From positions 52,420-116,419 of the forward strand of contig JAAEUE010000002.1 of NCBI GenBank assembly GCA_024227565.1: a stretch of DNA of 64,000 nucleotides, given 5' to 3'. This stretch comes from Alphaproteobacteria bacterium. Lineage in GTDB: Bacteria > Pseudomonadota > Alphaproteobacteria > Rhizobiales > CAJQND01. The notes under the pieces are model-generated. The model saw only the letters and a program-made list of their open reading frames with translations, was not told the origin of the DNA and ran no database searches. Made by a program: the position numbers and the translations under genes. Positions 52,031 through 61,487 of the stretch are shown piece after piece (the stretch's first letter is position 1; the number at the start of each line of letters is the position of its first letter).

Positions 52031-53590
52031 ATGGCGATGATGCCAAGATTTGAGCTCAGGCAGGGACAATCCCAGTCTCTGGTGATGACGCCGCAGCTGC
52101 AGCAGGCCATCAAGCTGCTGCAAATGTCCAATCTTGAATTGACCGAGTATGTGGAAGCGGAGCTTGAACGCAATCCGCTGCTCGAAAAATCTGAAAATCT
52201 AGTCGAAAAACGGGCCTCCGATAGCGTGGCCGCCGATCGAGAATCCCAGCCGGCTGCAGAAAACGCTTCAAACAGCGAGAACGGCGACGCGCCGGATTTG
52301 GCCGCAAGCCTGTCGGATGGCGGTGATAGCCAATCCAATGTAGAGCAGCTCGACACTGGCCTGGAGAATGTTTACGCAGACGAGGCCGCTGCTGATTTGG
52401 CTTCGCGCCAACAGGCCTCAACCGAAGCTGGCTGGTCCTCCATGGGCCAAGGCAGCTCGGCGCCATTGGGCGAAGATCTCAATTTTGAAGCAACGCTCAG
52501 CCGGGAACGCACATTGGCCGAGCACCTGACCGAGCAATTGAACATCGCACTTACCGACCCGGTGAGCCGAATGATTGGTGTGCAGATGATCGGGGCATTG
52601 AATGAAACCGGTTATCTGACAGCCAGTACCGAACAGATCGCTGACACCCTGGGCGCCGACATCCAGGATGTCGAAATGGTTCTGGCGACAGTTCAAACTT
52701 TCGACCCGGCCGGCATTTTCGCCCGCGATCTCAGCGAATGTCTGGCTGTGCAGCTTAAGGAAAAAGACCGGCTGGATCCGGTCATGCAGACCTTGCTGGA
52801 CAATCTTGAGCTTTTGGCCAAACACGACTTCAGTGAGCTAATGAAGCGCTGCGGTGCCGACCGCGACGACCTCACCCAGATGATCGAAGATATTCGGGAC
52901 TGCAACCCGCGCCCAGGTTCAGCCTATGGCAGCGAAGTGGTTCAGCCGGTTATTCCAGATGTGTTCGTGCGCGAGGCCGCCGATGGCTCCTGGCACGTGG
53001 AGTTGAACAGCGAAACTCTTCCTCGGGTGCTGGTGAACAATCAGTATTACGCGAACGTGTCCAAGGGTACGACACGCGAAGAAGATAAAACCTACCTGAC
53101 CGAATGTCTGACGGACGCCAACTGGCTGGTGAAAAGCCTGGACCAGCGGGCCCGCACCATCCTGAAGGTTTCCCGCGAAATCGTGCGCCAACAAGACAGC
53201 TTCCTGGTGCATGGCGTGCAGCATTTGCGCCCGCTCAATCTGAAGACAGTGGCTGAAGCCATCGAGATGCACGAATCCACCGTGAGCCGTGTCACCTCGA
53301 ACAAGTATATGTCCACCTCGCGCGGTATTTTTGAGCTGAAATATTTCTTCACCTCCGCCATCGCGTCCTCGGAAGGCGGCGAAGCGCACTCTGCTGAAGC
53401 GGTGCGCCAGCGCATTCGCGAGATGATCGACAATGAGGAGCCCAAGAAGATCCTCTCTGACGACAAAATCGTGGAACTGCTCAACGAGATCGGCATCGAT
53501 ATTGCCCGGCGCACGGTGGCCAAATACCGTGAAGCACTCGGCATTCCTTCCTCTGTCCAGCGTCGCCGGCAAAAAAAGATATTCGCCTGA
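52031..53590 (+). CDS. rpoN: RNA polymerase sigma-54 factor
   Basis: 519 residues. Region I is Gln-rich (LRQGQSQSLVMTPQLQQAIK, then LLQMSNLEL), followed by an acidic linker (60-150), core-binding (AEHLTEQLNIALTDP), an HTH, and the C-terminal RpoN box ARRTVAKYREALGIPSS that reads the -24 element. I choose ATG 52031; a longer frame runs into lptB and is not conserved. In most relatives hpf-ptsN follow directly; here an oxidoreductase does. Confidence 0.95.
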   Translation: MAMMPRFELRQGQSQSLVMTPQLQQAIKLLQMSNLELTEYVEAELERNPLLEKSENLVEKRASDSVAADRESQPAAENASNSENGDAPDLAASLSDGGDSQSNVEQLDTGLENVYADEAAADLASRQQASTEAGWSSMGQGSSAPLGEDLNFEATLSRERTLAEHLTEQLNIALTDPVSRMIGVQMIGALNETGYLTASTEQIADTLGADIQDVEMVLATVQTFDPAGIFARDLSECLAVQLKEKDRLDPVMQTLLDNLELLAKHDFSELMKRCGADRDDLTQMIEDIRDCNPRPGSAYGSEVVQPVIPDVFVREAADGSWHVELNSETLPRVLVNNQYYANVSKGTTREEDKTYLTECLTDANWLVKSLDQRARTILKVSREIVRQQDSFLVHGVQHLRPLNLKTVAEAIEMHESTVSRVTSNKYMSTSRGIFELKYFFTSAIASSEGGEAHSAEAVRQRIREMIDNEEPKKILSDDKIVELLNEIGIDIARRTVAKYREALGIPSSVQRRRQKKIFA

Positions 53591-53693
53591 TCCTCGAGTG
53601 GCCGCCGTTGGGGGCATCGGTAGGCAGGTTTTTCAAAAGCTGCAATACTCTGGCGTACACACGGTCAAGAGTCCGGTGCGAAGGGGCCACGCC

Positions 53694-55394
53694 ATGAAAA
53701 AACACAACTGCGATGTGCTGGTCGTCGGGTCTGGCGCAGGTGGACTGGCTACGGCCGTTTCAGCCGCACATCGGCGGCTGGATGTGCTGGTGGTTGAGAA
53801 GGAACCCGTTTTTGGCGGCACCACGGCCAGGTCTGGTGGTTGGATGTGGATCCCTTGCAACGGACCGGCCAAGCGGGCCGGTGTGGAGGACAGCCCGGAC
53901 CAGGCACGGACCTATCTGGAGCATGAAACGGGTGAACACTTCGATGCAGCGCGCATTGATGCCTTTCTGGAGACTGGTCCGAAGGCGGTGACCTTTTTTG
54001 AGCAGGAAACCTCCCTGAAGTTCGATTTGGGACCGACCTTTGCCGACTATCATCCGGACGCGCCGGGTGGCATGCCAGGTGGGCGGTCGATTGTTGCCCG
54101 CCCGTTTGACGGCCGGGAACTGGGGGGTGAAATCAAACGACTGCGTCCTCCTCTCGCAGAGATCACATTTCTTGGCCTGATGATTGGCTCGGGCAAGGAA
54201 CTGTTGCATTTCTTCCGGGTCACAAAATCCCTGGTGTCCGCGTTCTACGTGGCGGGCCTGTTGATGAAATACACTCGTGACTTGCTCTTTCATGGCCGCT
54301 CCATGCGGCTGATGAACGGCAACGCACTGGTTGGGCGCCTGGCTAAATCCTGCTTCGATATGAGTATGCCCATATGGACTCGGGCCGACGTCAAGAAACT
54401 GCTGCGCGACAAGACGGGACGGCTCACCGGCGCAATTGTGGACACTGTCACAGGCCCGGTTGAGGTGACAGCCCATAAGGGCGTGGTTCTTGCAGCTGGT
54501 GGTTTTCCTCACGATGCGGTGCGCCGCAAGGAGTTATTTCCACACGCCCCCTCAGGCCACGAGCATGTGTCGCCGGCGCCCTCTGGCAACACCGGCGACG
54601 GGCTGCGTCTGGGTGCTGACGCCGGCGCTGCGGTCAACAGCGATTTGCCGAACACGGCCGCCTGGGTGCCTGTGTCGCGTCCGATGCGGCCTGATGGGAC
54701 GCTTGGCGTCTTTCCGCATTTCGTTGATCGCTCCAAACCGGGCGTCATTGCGGTCACGCGTTCAGGCCTGCGCTTCGTCAACGAAGCAGACTCCTATCAC
54801 GACTTCTGTCAGGCCATGATGAAGACTTGTGCGGCTGAAGGGGATGAGATTTGCGCATTCTTCATCGCCGATCACACCACATTGCGCAAATATGGCCTGG
54901 GCTTTGTGAAACCGGCGCCGGTGCCGTTTGCCCACCACATCCGCACCGGTTACCTGTTCAAGGGAGATACGCTGCAGGATCTTGCAGTGCAGATTGGGGC
55001 AGTGCCCGACCAGTTTGAACGCACCGTTTCTGTGTTCAATGAACACGCGCGCAAGGGCGAAGATCCAGAGTTTCAAAAGGGTTCCACGTCCTACAACCGT
55101 TCGCTGGGAGATCCGGAACACGCACCCAACCCCTGCGTGGCACCGATCGAGAACGGGCCGTATTATGCGGTGAAGCTCGTCGTTGGCGACCTTGGCACCT
55201 TTGCCGGACTTCGCTGCGATGAGCATTCCAGGGTGTTGGATAAGGACGGAAAGCCGATCTTGGGCCTCTATGCTGCGGGCAATGATGCGGCCAGCATAAT
55301 GGGCGGCAACTATCCGGGCGGCGGGATCACGCTTGGGCCAGCGGTGACGTTCGGCTATATCGCCGCACGACATATGGCGGGCGCCAATGACTAG
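53694..55394 (+). CDS. FAD-dependent oxidoreductase (ketosteroid dehydrogenase/fumarate reductase-like)
   Basis: 566 residues of the FAD-binding-2 family: CDVLVVGSGAGGLATAVSA, GGTTARSGGWMWIP, VVLAAGGFPHD and C-terminal GLYAAGNDAASIMGG...GGITLGPAVTFG. The family includes 3-ketosteroid-delta1-dehydrogenase and fumarate reductase, which dehydrogenate or reduce C-C bonds next to a keto group. ATG 53694 follows AAGGGG; a longer frame overlapping rpoN is rejected. Next to a degraded LysR gene, which was perhaps its regulator. The substrate is unknown. Confidence 0.84.
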   Translation: MKKHNCDVLVVGSGAGGLATAVSAAHRRLDVLVVEKEPVFGGTTARSGGWMWIPCNGPAKRAGVEDSPDQARTYLEHETGEHFDAARIDAFLETGPKAVTFFEQETSLKFDLGPTFADYHPDAPGGMPGGRSIVARPFDGRELGGEIKRLRPPLAEITFLGLMIGSGKELLHFFRVTKSLVSAFYVAGLLMKYTRDLLFHGRSMRLMNGNALVGRLAKSCFDMSMPIWTRADVKKLLRDKTGRLTGAIVDTVTGPVEVTAHKGVVLAAGGFPHDAVRRKELFPHAPSGHEHVSPAPSGNTGDGLRLGADAGAAVNSDLPNTAAWVPVSRPMRPDGTLGVFPHFVDRSKPGVIAVTRSGLRFVNEADSYHDFCQAMMKTCAAEGDEICAFFIADHTTLRKYGLGFVKPAPVPFAHHIRTGYLFKGDTLQDLAVQIGAVPDQFERTVSVFNEHARKGEDPEFQKGSTSYNRSLGDPEHAPNPCVAPIENGPYYAVKLVVGDLGTFAGLRCDEHSRVLDKDGKPILGLYAAGNDAASIMGGNYPGGGITLGPAVTFGYIAARHMAGAND

Positions 55395-55758
55395 CGCTTG
55401 GACGTCAGAAAATCGATGAACAGCCGCAGCAACTCGAGGCGCCGATGCTGCTCGGGATAGTAGAGATAGAACGGCGGCAGCTGCCGCACAAAGGGATCTA
55501 GAATCGATTCCAGTTTGCCGTAGTTCAAGTCTTCTTCAATGACTGTTTTGAGGGCCCAACCGATGCCGTGGCCATCACGCACAGCCTGTGCAACAGACTG
55601 CATGTTGTCAAAGATCAATGTGGCGGGAGGGTCGACCGTTTTTGCCTGGCCATCCTCAACGAAATGCCAATCCCCAGTGACCGGGCTGCGGCACGAAGCG
55701 AGCCTTCACGGACGATGGCCAAGAAAACTTCAATTCCGTTGAGCGGTGAGCGAGGCAT
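55391..55758 (-). pseudogene. LysR regulator gene with a large internal deletion
   Basis: A start at 55758 gives LNGIEVFLAIVREGSLRAAA, the first half of a LysR helix-turn-helix, then the sequence jumps in another frame to HFVEDGQAKTVDPPATLIFD and DGHGIGWALKTVIEEDL, typical of the effector domain end. The middle (roughly 150 codons) is missing, and the remaining pieces are out of frame. It overlaps the end of the FAD dehydrogenase gene by a few bases. Confidence 0.78.
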
Positions 55759-55860
55759 TATTCGATTTTTTGCAACATGATGATGTGATTGCTATATCTA
55801 TTTGAACACTACGTCTCCCGCTAACATGGCCGCGACACTGTAGGTCATGAGGCATCTGTC

Positions 55861-56793
55861 GTGGCACACTTGGAAGCATCGCGGCCCCAGCAAACCGCAT
55901 TGGGGATTGGCATTATCCTGGCGTCGGTCCTGACCATGGCCTTTGCGGATGCTGTGGTGAAGTTGGTGAGCGCAGACATCACAGTCTGGCAGGTCTTTGT
56001 GGCCCGCTCGCTTTTTGCAATCCCTATTCTGGTTGTCTTGTTGTTGGCGACCGGTGTCGGCCTCAGACTGCGGGCCGCAAAGTGGACCGTGGTGCGCAGT
56101 GCGCTCCTGCTGCTCACATGGTTGGCGTTATATGCTTCGTTCCCAGTGCTCAGCCTGTCTGTGGCCGCGGTGGCCGTCTACACCAATCCGATCATGATCG
56201 CCTTGTTTTCCGCTGTGCTGATCGGCGAACCGGTGAGCCCGCGGCAATGGGGTGGTGTCATCATCGGCTTCTTCGGCGTGTTGTCGATCTTGAAGCCGGG
56301 CACCGATGCGTTTTCGTGGTTCACGTTGTTGCCACTTCTTGGGGCGGGGTTCTATGCCTTTGCGATGGTTCTCACGCGCAGCAAGTGCCAGGAAGAGGCC
56401 CCGCTCACATTGGCGCTCGCCCTTCATTCTGCATTCCTCGCGGTTGGGACGGGTGCAGTGCTCTTCCTCATGCTCATTGGGCTGGACGCAGATGCAGTGG
56501 CGGCATATCCGTTTCTGTTCGGCGATTGGGGGCCAATGGGCGTTGAGGAGTGGGGCCTTATGGCCCTGATCGGTGCTCTTTCTGCGGCTTATTTCATGGG
56601 CGTTGCGCGCGCCTACCAAATTGCTGCGCCGCCGATCGTCGCAACCTTTGATTATGCCTATCTGATATCGGCAGCTCTGTGGGGCTTTGTGTTCTTCTCC
56701 GAGACACCAGATCGGCTGACCGTGTGCGGTATGGTGTTGATAACAACGGCAGGCCTGCTTGGTGCAACGCCGGCGATCGAGCGCGGGGATTGA
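55861..56793 (+). CDS. DMT-family (EamA) transporter
   Basis: 310 residues, ten predicted helices in two EamA repeats (about 15-150 and 160-305). GTG start at 55861 with TGAGG upstream. The family exports or imports metabolites such as amino acids or purines, proton-coupled or by exchange; the substrate cannot be told. Its reading frame is intact in a neighbourhood of broken genes. Confidence 0.84.
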   Translation: MAHLEASRPQQTALGIGIILASVLTMAFADAVVKLVSADITVWQVFVARSLFAIPILVVLLLATGVGLRLRAAKWTVVRSALLLLTWLALYASFPVLSLSVAAVAVYTNPIMIALFSAVLIGEPVSPRQWGGVIIGFFGVLSILKPGTDAFSWFTLLPLLGAGFYAFAMVLTRSKCQEEAPLTLALALHSAFLAVGTGAVLFLMLIGLDADAVAAYPFLFGDWGPMGVEEWGLMALIGALSAAYFMGVARAYQIAAPPIVATFDYAYLISAALWGFVFFSETPDRLTVCGMVLITTAGLLGATPAIERGD

Positions 56794-56950
56794 CGCGGCC
56801 GGCCGCCATGGAGACCCGCTTAACTCGGGGTGGGATATGCTGGGGTGAACACGTTGCCACATATGCTCTGGATGGGTTCCTCTTGAAAGTTGTGCGTTAA
56901 CACGAGACAGTGCTTGCGATGTACAAGCCAGGACCCCTCCGAATAAGCCC

Positions 56951-58209
56951 ATGAAAGAGATTCAAAATTCTCCAATGGGACAATTGCTGAAGCGCATACA
57001 AACGGCGGTAGGCCGATTGACACAAGCCGGTACAGCTGACTACCCGCCAACTACAAAACGCCGACTGATCATCACCAATATGATCGGTTATCTGTCCACG
57101 ATATCATCGCTGAGCTATGCCATTACCTACGCTGCACATGGCTTCGGTGTTCTGAAATGGCCGATACTGGTCAACCTGTTCTCTGCTGCAACAACAGCGT
57201 CTATGCCCTTTTGGCACCGTTTTGGCTCTGCAGCCGGGGGCATGGTCCTCGCCGTGGTGATATTTATCACCTTGTTTTATTTCACTTATTTTTTCGGTCG
57301 GGAATCCGGTATCCATCTGCAATACTTCGGCGCGGCTGCCGCTGCCTTTTTAATCTTCGGATTGACGCGCCTGTCGTTGATCCTGGTGATCGTAGTTTCG
57401 GGGTTGGTGCTGCACGTCGCCGCGCAGTTTTTGTTTGTTTCGGGTCAGGCAACAACAGCAATTGATCCTCCATTTCTGACACAGATCTATGTGATTGCGT
57501 CAACGAGCCTGACCGCCATTGTTGCAATCGTGGTGTGGTATTTTTATCAGATGGCAGCTGACGCCGAGAGGCGGTCGGAACAATTGCTCCATAACGTGCT
57601 GCCGGTGGCGGTGGCCGAACAGCTTAAAGACCAGCCCGGAGAGATGATTGCTCAGCGCTACGACGAAGTCACCGTGCTGTTCGCTGATCTTGAAGGATTT
57701 ACCCCGCTGTCACGGACCATGGAAGCAAGCGAAATTGTTGAACTGCTTAACGCGATATTTGTGCGCTTTGATGAGGCCACTGCCGCTGCAGGCGTCGAGA
57801 AAATAAAAACAATTGGTGATGCCTACATGGCGGTTGGCGGCTTGCCGGAAGTGGTTGGCGATCACGCCCACCGAATAGCGTCTCTAGCGTTGGAAATGAG
57901 ATCGGCCATTGCTGAGGTCGCGCATGTCAGAGATCTGCATTTGAATATCCGGGTGGGCATTGCAACAGGACCGGTAGCTGCCGGCGTGATTGGCCAAGCC
58001 AAATTCGCCTATGACGTTTGGGGAGACACGGTCAATCTTGCGGCTCGGCTGGAAAGTGCAGGCGAGGTCGGCCGGATCCATGTTTCAAATGAAACAAGAA
58101 CGGTTTTGGAAACGAGTTTGCATTCGAGAAACGGGCGCAAATAGACATCAAGGGAATTGGAAAAACACAAACCTGGTACCTCAACGCAAAACCCGAAAAG
58201 ATAGCGTGA
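56951..58209 (+). pseudogene. Membrane-bound class III adenylate cyclase with a C-terminal frameshift
   Basis: The intact reading frame gives 397 residues (to 58144): about five helices (45-205), then a class III cyclase domain with LFADLEGFTPLSR (metal Asp), EKIKTIGDAYMAVGG (Lys for adenine, metal Asp) and YDVWGDTVNLAARLES (adenine Asp, transition-state Asn/Arg). Near 58109 one base is missing; in the next frame translation continues as EFAFEKRAQIDIKG and GKTQTWYL to TGA at 58207, the normal cyclase end. Catalytic residues lie before the break, so partial function is possible. Confidence 0.82.
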
Positions 58210-58242
58210 ATATCAGATTTGCATTGGAAATTGTTTCGATGC

Positions 58243-58305
58243 CATGAGGGTCATGAGGGTCATGAGGGTCATGAGGGTCATGAGGGTCATGAGGGTCATG
58301 AGGGT
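58243..58305. repeat. 9-bp minisatellite, seven perfect copies
   Basis: CATGAGGGT repeated seven times without interruption. It lies between the convergent ends of the frameshifted cyclase and the broken ABC exporter. The length in multiples of 3 means no frame change if read; copy number is likely variable. Confidence 0.97.
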
Positions 58306-58321
58306 GGAGTTGGAATTCCGC

Positions 58322-60023
58322 TCACCGAGTCTTGATTGTGGCGTCGAGAACCCTGCCAGCATCGACTTTTTATAGCCGATCGGCAATTTTCGTCCAGGCG
58401 GGGCGATGTGTAACTGCAATCACAGTGAAATCGCCAGACAGCGCGCGAATGCTGGAAACAATTTCAGCTTCCGTCTCAGGATCCAGGGCGCTTGTAACTT
58501 CATCTAGAATGACAAGTTGCGGTCGGGTGACAAGTGCGCGTGCCAAGGCGATTCGCTGCCGTTGCCCACCAGATAGTTTTGCGCCCAATTCTCCTGCAAC
58601 CGTTCCAAGCCCGCCTGGGAGCATGTTTACGAACACGTCACCACCCGCATGTGCGAGCGCCCGCATAACATCTTCGTCGGTTAGCAACTTGTCACCCAAT
58701 GTGATGTTCTCACGGATCGTATTGTGAAAAAGGCTAAGTTCTTGCGGAACGTAACCAATCTTCTTACGCCAATCCTTAATGTCGATTTCACCCAAAGGGA
58801 TTCCATCAAGCAGCACAGTGCCGGAATTGGCTTTGTGCAGGCCAATGAGAAGATCGATAAGCGTGGTCTTCCCGGCACCAGACGGACCTTGCAACACGGA
58901 GATCTGATAAGCAGGAAATTCCAGATTGATATCTCGAACGATTGGTTTATCGCCGTGCGAAAAGCTGACGTTTTGGAACTCGATCGATTATGACAGATTG
59001 GCGATGCGGGTACCCAAGTTGATTTCTTTCGCTTCGGCAGTTGATTCCAGGAGCTCATCCAAACGCCAAAACGCACTTTCCAACTGTGCCGCATCCTGAA
59101 GGGTGGCCTGAAGTTTTGAGATAATTGACGTTACCTGGAAGAACACGACCCCGGATACGACCAGTTCAGATAGCGGAATCTTCAGATGCTTGGTCGCGAC
59201 ATATATGGTTATACCAATCAGCAGGCCATGAGGATGTAGTGGGCATAATGACGACCATACGTCGCTAGGCCTTGCCGAATTAACGAGCCGCGCAAGACGT
59301 TTATGCTGTCCGCAAACAAGGCCACGAAGGGCGCTTGCGCTCCATTGTATTTAGTGGCCTAATATTGTTCATCGTGTCAGCCACAAGAGTGGTCAAATCG
59401 GAAGTGCTGTCGGTTTGCCGGAAGCCGGCGTCGCGTGAAATCTTTACCAACCATGACGTGGCAAGCAGCAACACAATCCCCACAACCGCGGCCATGAGAG
59501 CAAGCTCATGAGAAATGAGAATAGCCGCGCTGACATAGACGATCGCTTGAACGAAGTAGGCCACAAATCGCGCTGCACGCTGATAGGCGGTTCCGGCGCG
59601 GGTGGCATCGTTTGACAGCGCATTGGCAATGCGACCAACGCGCTGGTCTGTGTAATAGCTCCAGCGCGCATCGAGAAGCTGGCGCACCAGCTGAGACCGC
59701 ATAGCAGAAACAACATCGGCGATTGCATAGCTCACGTAACCCAGCGCGCCAAACGCCATCACCCCTTTGATGACCATTGCGCCGACAATCACGAACACGA
59801 TGGTTTCAAAATTGTTGGCCAATCCAAACATCTCGAAAACCTGTTTGATCAGCAAATCCAATTCGGACGGATTTGCAGATGGAGTGCCTCCGAGCTGTCC
59901 CATCAACGGCAGCAATGCACCAATCGAAACAATCTCGAACACCCCTGCCAACACTAAGCAGAAAAGAACCAGACCAGGCCTGGTGCGCTTAGCACCAAAG
60001 AAAATTCGAAAGATCGTCATCAT
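58322..60023 (-). pseudogene. ABC exporter gene (lipid/peptide flippase type) with two frameshifts and two stops
   Basis: The reconstructed product is about 565 residues: membrane domain (MMTIFRIFFGAKRTRPG...) then a nucleotide-binding domain with LQGPSGAGKTT, YVPQELSLF, LSGGQRQR, LVILDEVTSALD and VTHRP. Lesions are a 1-nt loss near 59335 (NTMERK to APFVALF), a 1-nt loss near 59221 (ILMAC to LIGITI), an in-frame TAA at 58990-58988 just before SIEFQNVSF, and TAA at 58372 where a Tyr codon is expected (DRL to KVDAGRVLD). The true end is TGA at 58322. Architecture is MsbA/PglK-like. Confidence 0.88.
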
Positions 60024-60396
60024 ATCGTGGCATTCCAATGCATACGGGAAAGCAGCGGTCGTGAACCGGCGTCGGTGCGTCCAAGAGCACCGATTATTTG
60101 CCCCAAACTGCTTCGATTATCTTGCGGTCAATTACCCGGTCGGAAAAGAACGGCAACAGTGAGTATAAAAGAAAAGATGAGCGTTTGCGCTGGATGCGGA
60201 TGCGCGTGGGTGGATGTTTGGCCGTGAGCGCACGGAGGACCGCTGCTGCCACCTGTTCTGGGGGCTGGCCTCTATGGCCTTTGCCGATCGCTTTGCTTTT
60301 GACTTTGGCTGACGCCTGTTCATATGGCGTCCCCTCTTAGGGTTTTAGATCAATCTGCTCGGCCTTGTCCCACATCGAAGTTTTGGTTGTGCCAGG
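60024..60396. other. Intergenic region without recognisable gene
   Basis: 373 bp upstream of the broken ABC exporter. Short reading frames here have no family features. One reads VTVARGCPS before a stop (frame 2, about 60443-60472, overlapping the next entry), faintly like a radical SAM motif region. Confidence 0.5.
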
Positions 60397-60852
60397 TTGC
60401 ATCCGCTCGAAGGGGGCCTCATCCGCCGAAAATACCGGCGTGACCGTCGCCCGGGGATGCCCATCTTGAATCCTTTGATTTTCTATCCGTCTTATGCCTT
60501 TGAGACGATCAAGAAAAACGTCAAGTATGGCCTGGCGATCTTGAGCGCAATTCGGCTGTTCCGAAAGGTGAGCCGCGACCCGAGGCGCACTGAATATACC
60601 GACCTTGCGATTACACCGCCTGAGGATGACGAACACGAAACCCTCTCACTGTTCCAGGACACAACCGGCGGCGGTGCGGCCATCGCCCGCAAACTAATGG
60701 CGGACCAGGTGCGCACCGAGATTGCGGCCAAAAAGTGCCTGACGCCCAGAAAGGGTATCCTTTGCGTGAATTTAGAACAGGCGCTGGCCAACCCGAGCCG
60801 CGGAGTTGCTGAACAAGGAGGCCAAGCCTGCAGAATCAACCCAGTTTCCTGA
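60397..60852 (+). pseudogene. Remnant reading frame, possibly C-terminus of a B12-type radical SAM protein
   Basis: 151 residues from a TTG, or about 130 from ATG 60460. The central part NPLIFYPSYAFETIKKNVKY and LSAIRLFRKVSRDPRRTEYT looks protein-like, and recalls the C-terminal region of B12-binding radical SAM proteins, without any catalytic motif. The last 25 residues look like frame drift. Whether it is expressed is doubtful. Confidence 0.3.
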
Positions 60853-61097
60853 TGAAGTTAATGTCTTGATCGGTGACCCTGGTGTTGATGGAAAGTTTCG
60901 GTGAGATTGCACGTTCTTTCCAGAACCCTTGAAAATGCCGGTTGCGACACTTTCGACAAACTCGTTTATTATTATTTTTCAATGCCTTAACCGCAGTGCC
61001 CTTAGCTTGACTCGGTCCAGGCGCCGCCCTATTGTGCGCGCGGTTTTCAGGGGGGTGGATTTTGACCGGTCCGCCCACCCGTTTTGGGGTGTCTCAC
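60853..61097. other. Leader region of the F0 operon
   Basis: 245 bp without a gene. It includes the A/T-rich block 60960-60985 and the atp promoter. Confidence 0.6.
61007..61035 (+). promoter_or_regulatory. Sigma70 promoter of the F0 ATP synthase operon
   Basis: TTGACT (61007-61012), 17 bp, TATTGT (61030-61035). It overlaps a GANTC site (GACTC, 61009). Predicted start is about 61042, giving a leader of about 56 nt to atpI. Confidence 0.6.
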
Positions 61098-61460
61098 ATG
61101 GGCGATGACAAGCATCCGCGGTCGCCTGACAATTTGAAGGAATTCAACGAACGTCTGCGGCACGCGCAGGAGGCAATCAAGGAGCAGGACCGGAAAATTG
61201 CCGGAAAAGGCACTGCCTACAGCCTCGGATTTCGTATTGCGACCGACCTCGTTGTCGCGGTATTAGCAGGTCTGGGGATCGGGTGGGGTTTGGACAAGGT
61301 TCTGGGGACATCTCCGTGGTTTCTTTTAGTGTTTATGCCCTTGGGCATTGCAGCAGGCATCGGGAACGTTATTCGCGTCGCCAAATCAGATGAGGCGCGC
61401 CGGCATATGGAGCAAATGTCTTCGAATCCGGCCCCATCTGTTAAAGACGACGAGGATTGA
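61098..61460 (+). CDS. atpI: ATP synthase-associated protein AtpI
   Basis: 120 residues: a charged N-terminus (MGDDKHPRSPDNLKEF), two helices (about 45-65, VVAVLAGLGIGWGLD, and 70-92) and a polar tail. AtpI aids c-ring assembly and is the usual first gene of the alphaproteobacterial F0 operon. The in-frame upstream extension to 61032 would begin inside the promoter region and is rejected. Confidence 0.88.
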   Translation: MGDDKHPRSPDNLKEFNERLRHAQEAIKEQDRKIAGKGTAYSLGFRIATDLVVAVLAGLGIGWGLDKVLGTSPWFLLVFMPLGIAAGIGNVIRVAKSDEARRHMEQMSSNPAPSVKDDED

Positions 61461-61487
61461 ACGGCGTGAATTTGAGGAAGTGACTTA

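Noticed and set aside
53433..53693. N-terminal extension of the FAD oxidoreductase into rpoN
   Set aside because: The extension reads rpoN in another frame; the conserved FAD motif and a good ribosome site place the start at 53694.
58243..58305. CRISPR array
   Set aside because: The 9-bp units are directly adjacent with no spacers and no cas genes in the window.
58213..58419. Small minus-strand protein with repeated MTL units across the minisatellite
   Set aside because: It consists of the repeat plus antisense of the broken ABC gene end; no ribosome site and no independent support.
60337..60636. 99-codon minus-strand gene
   Set aside because: It overlaps the more protein-like plus-strand fragment, and no family feature supports it.
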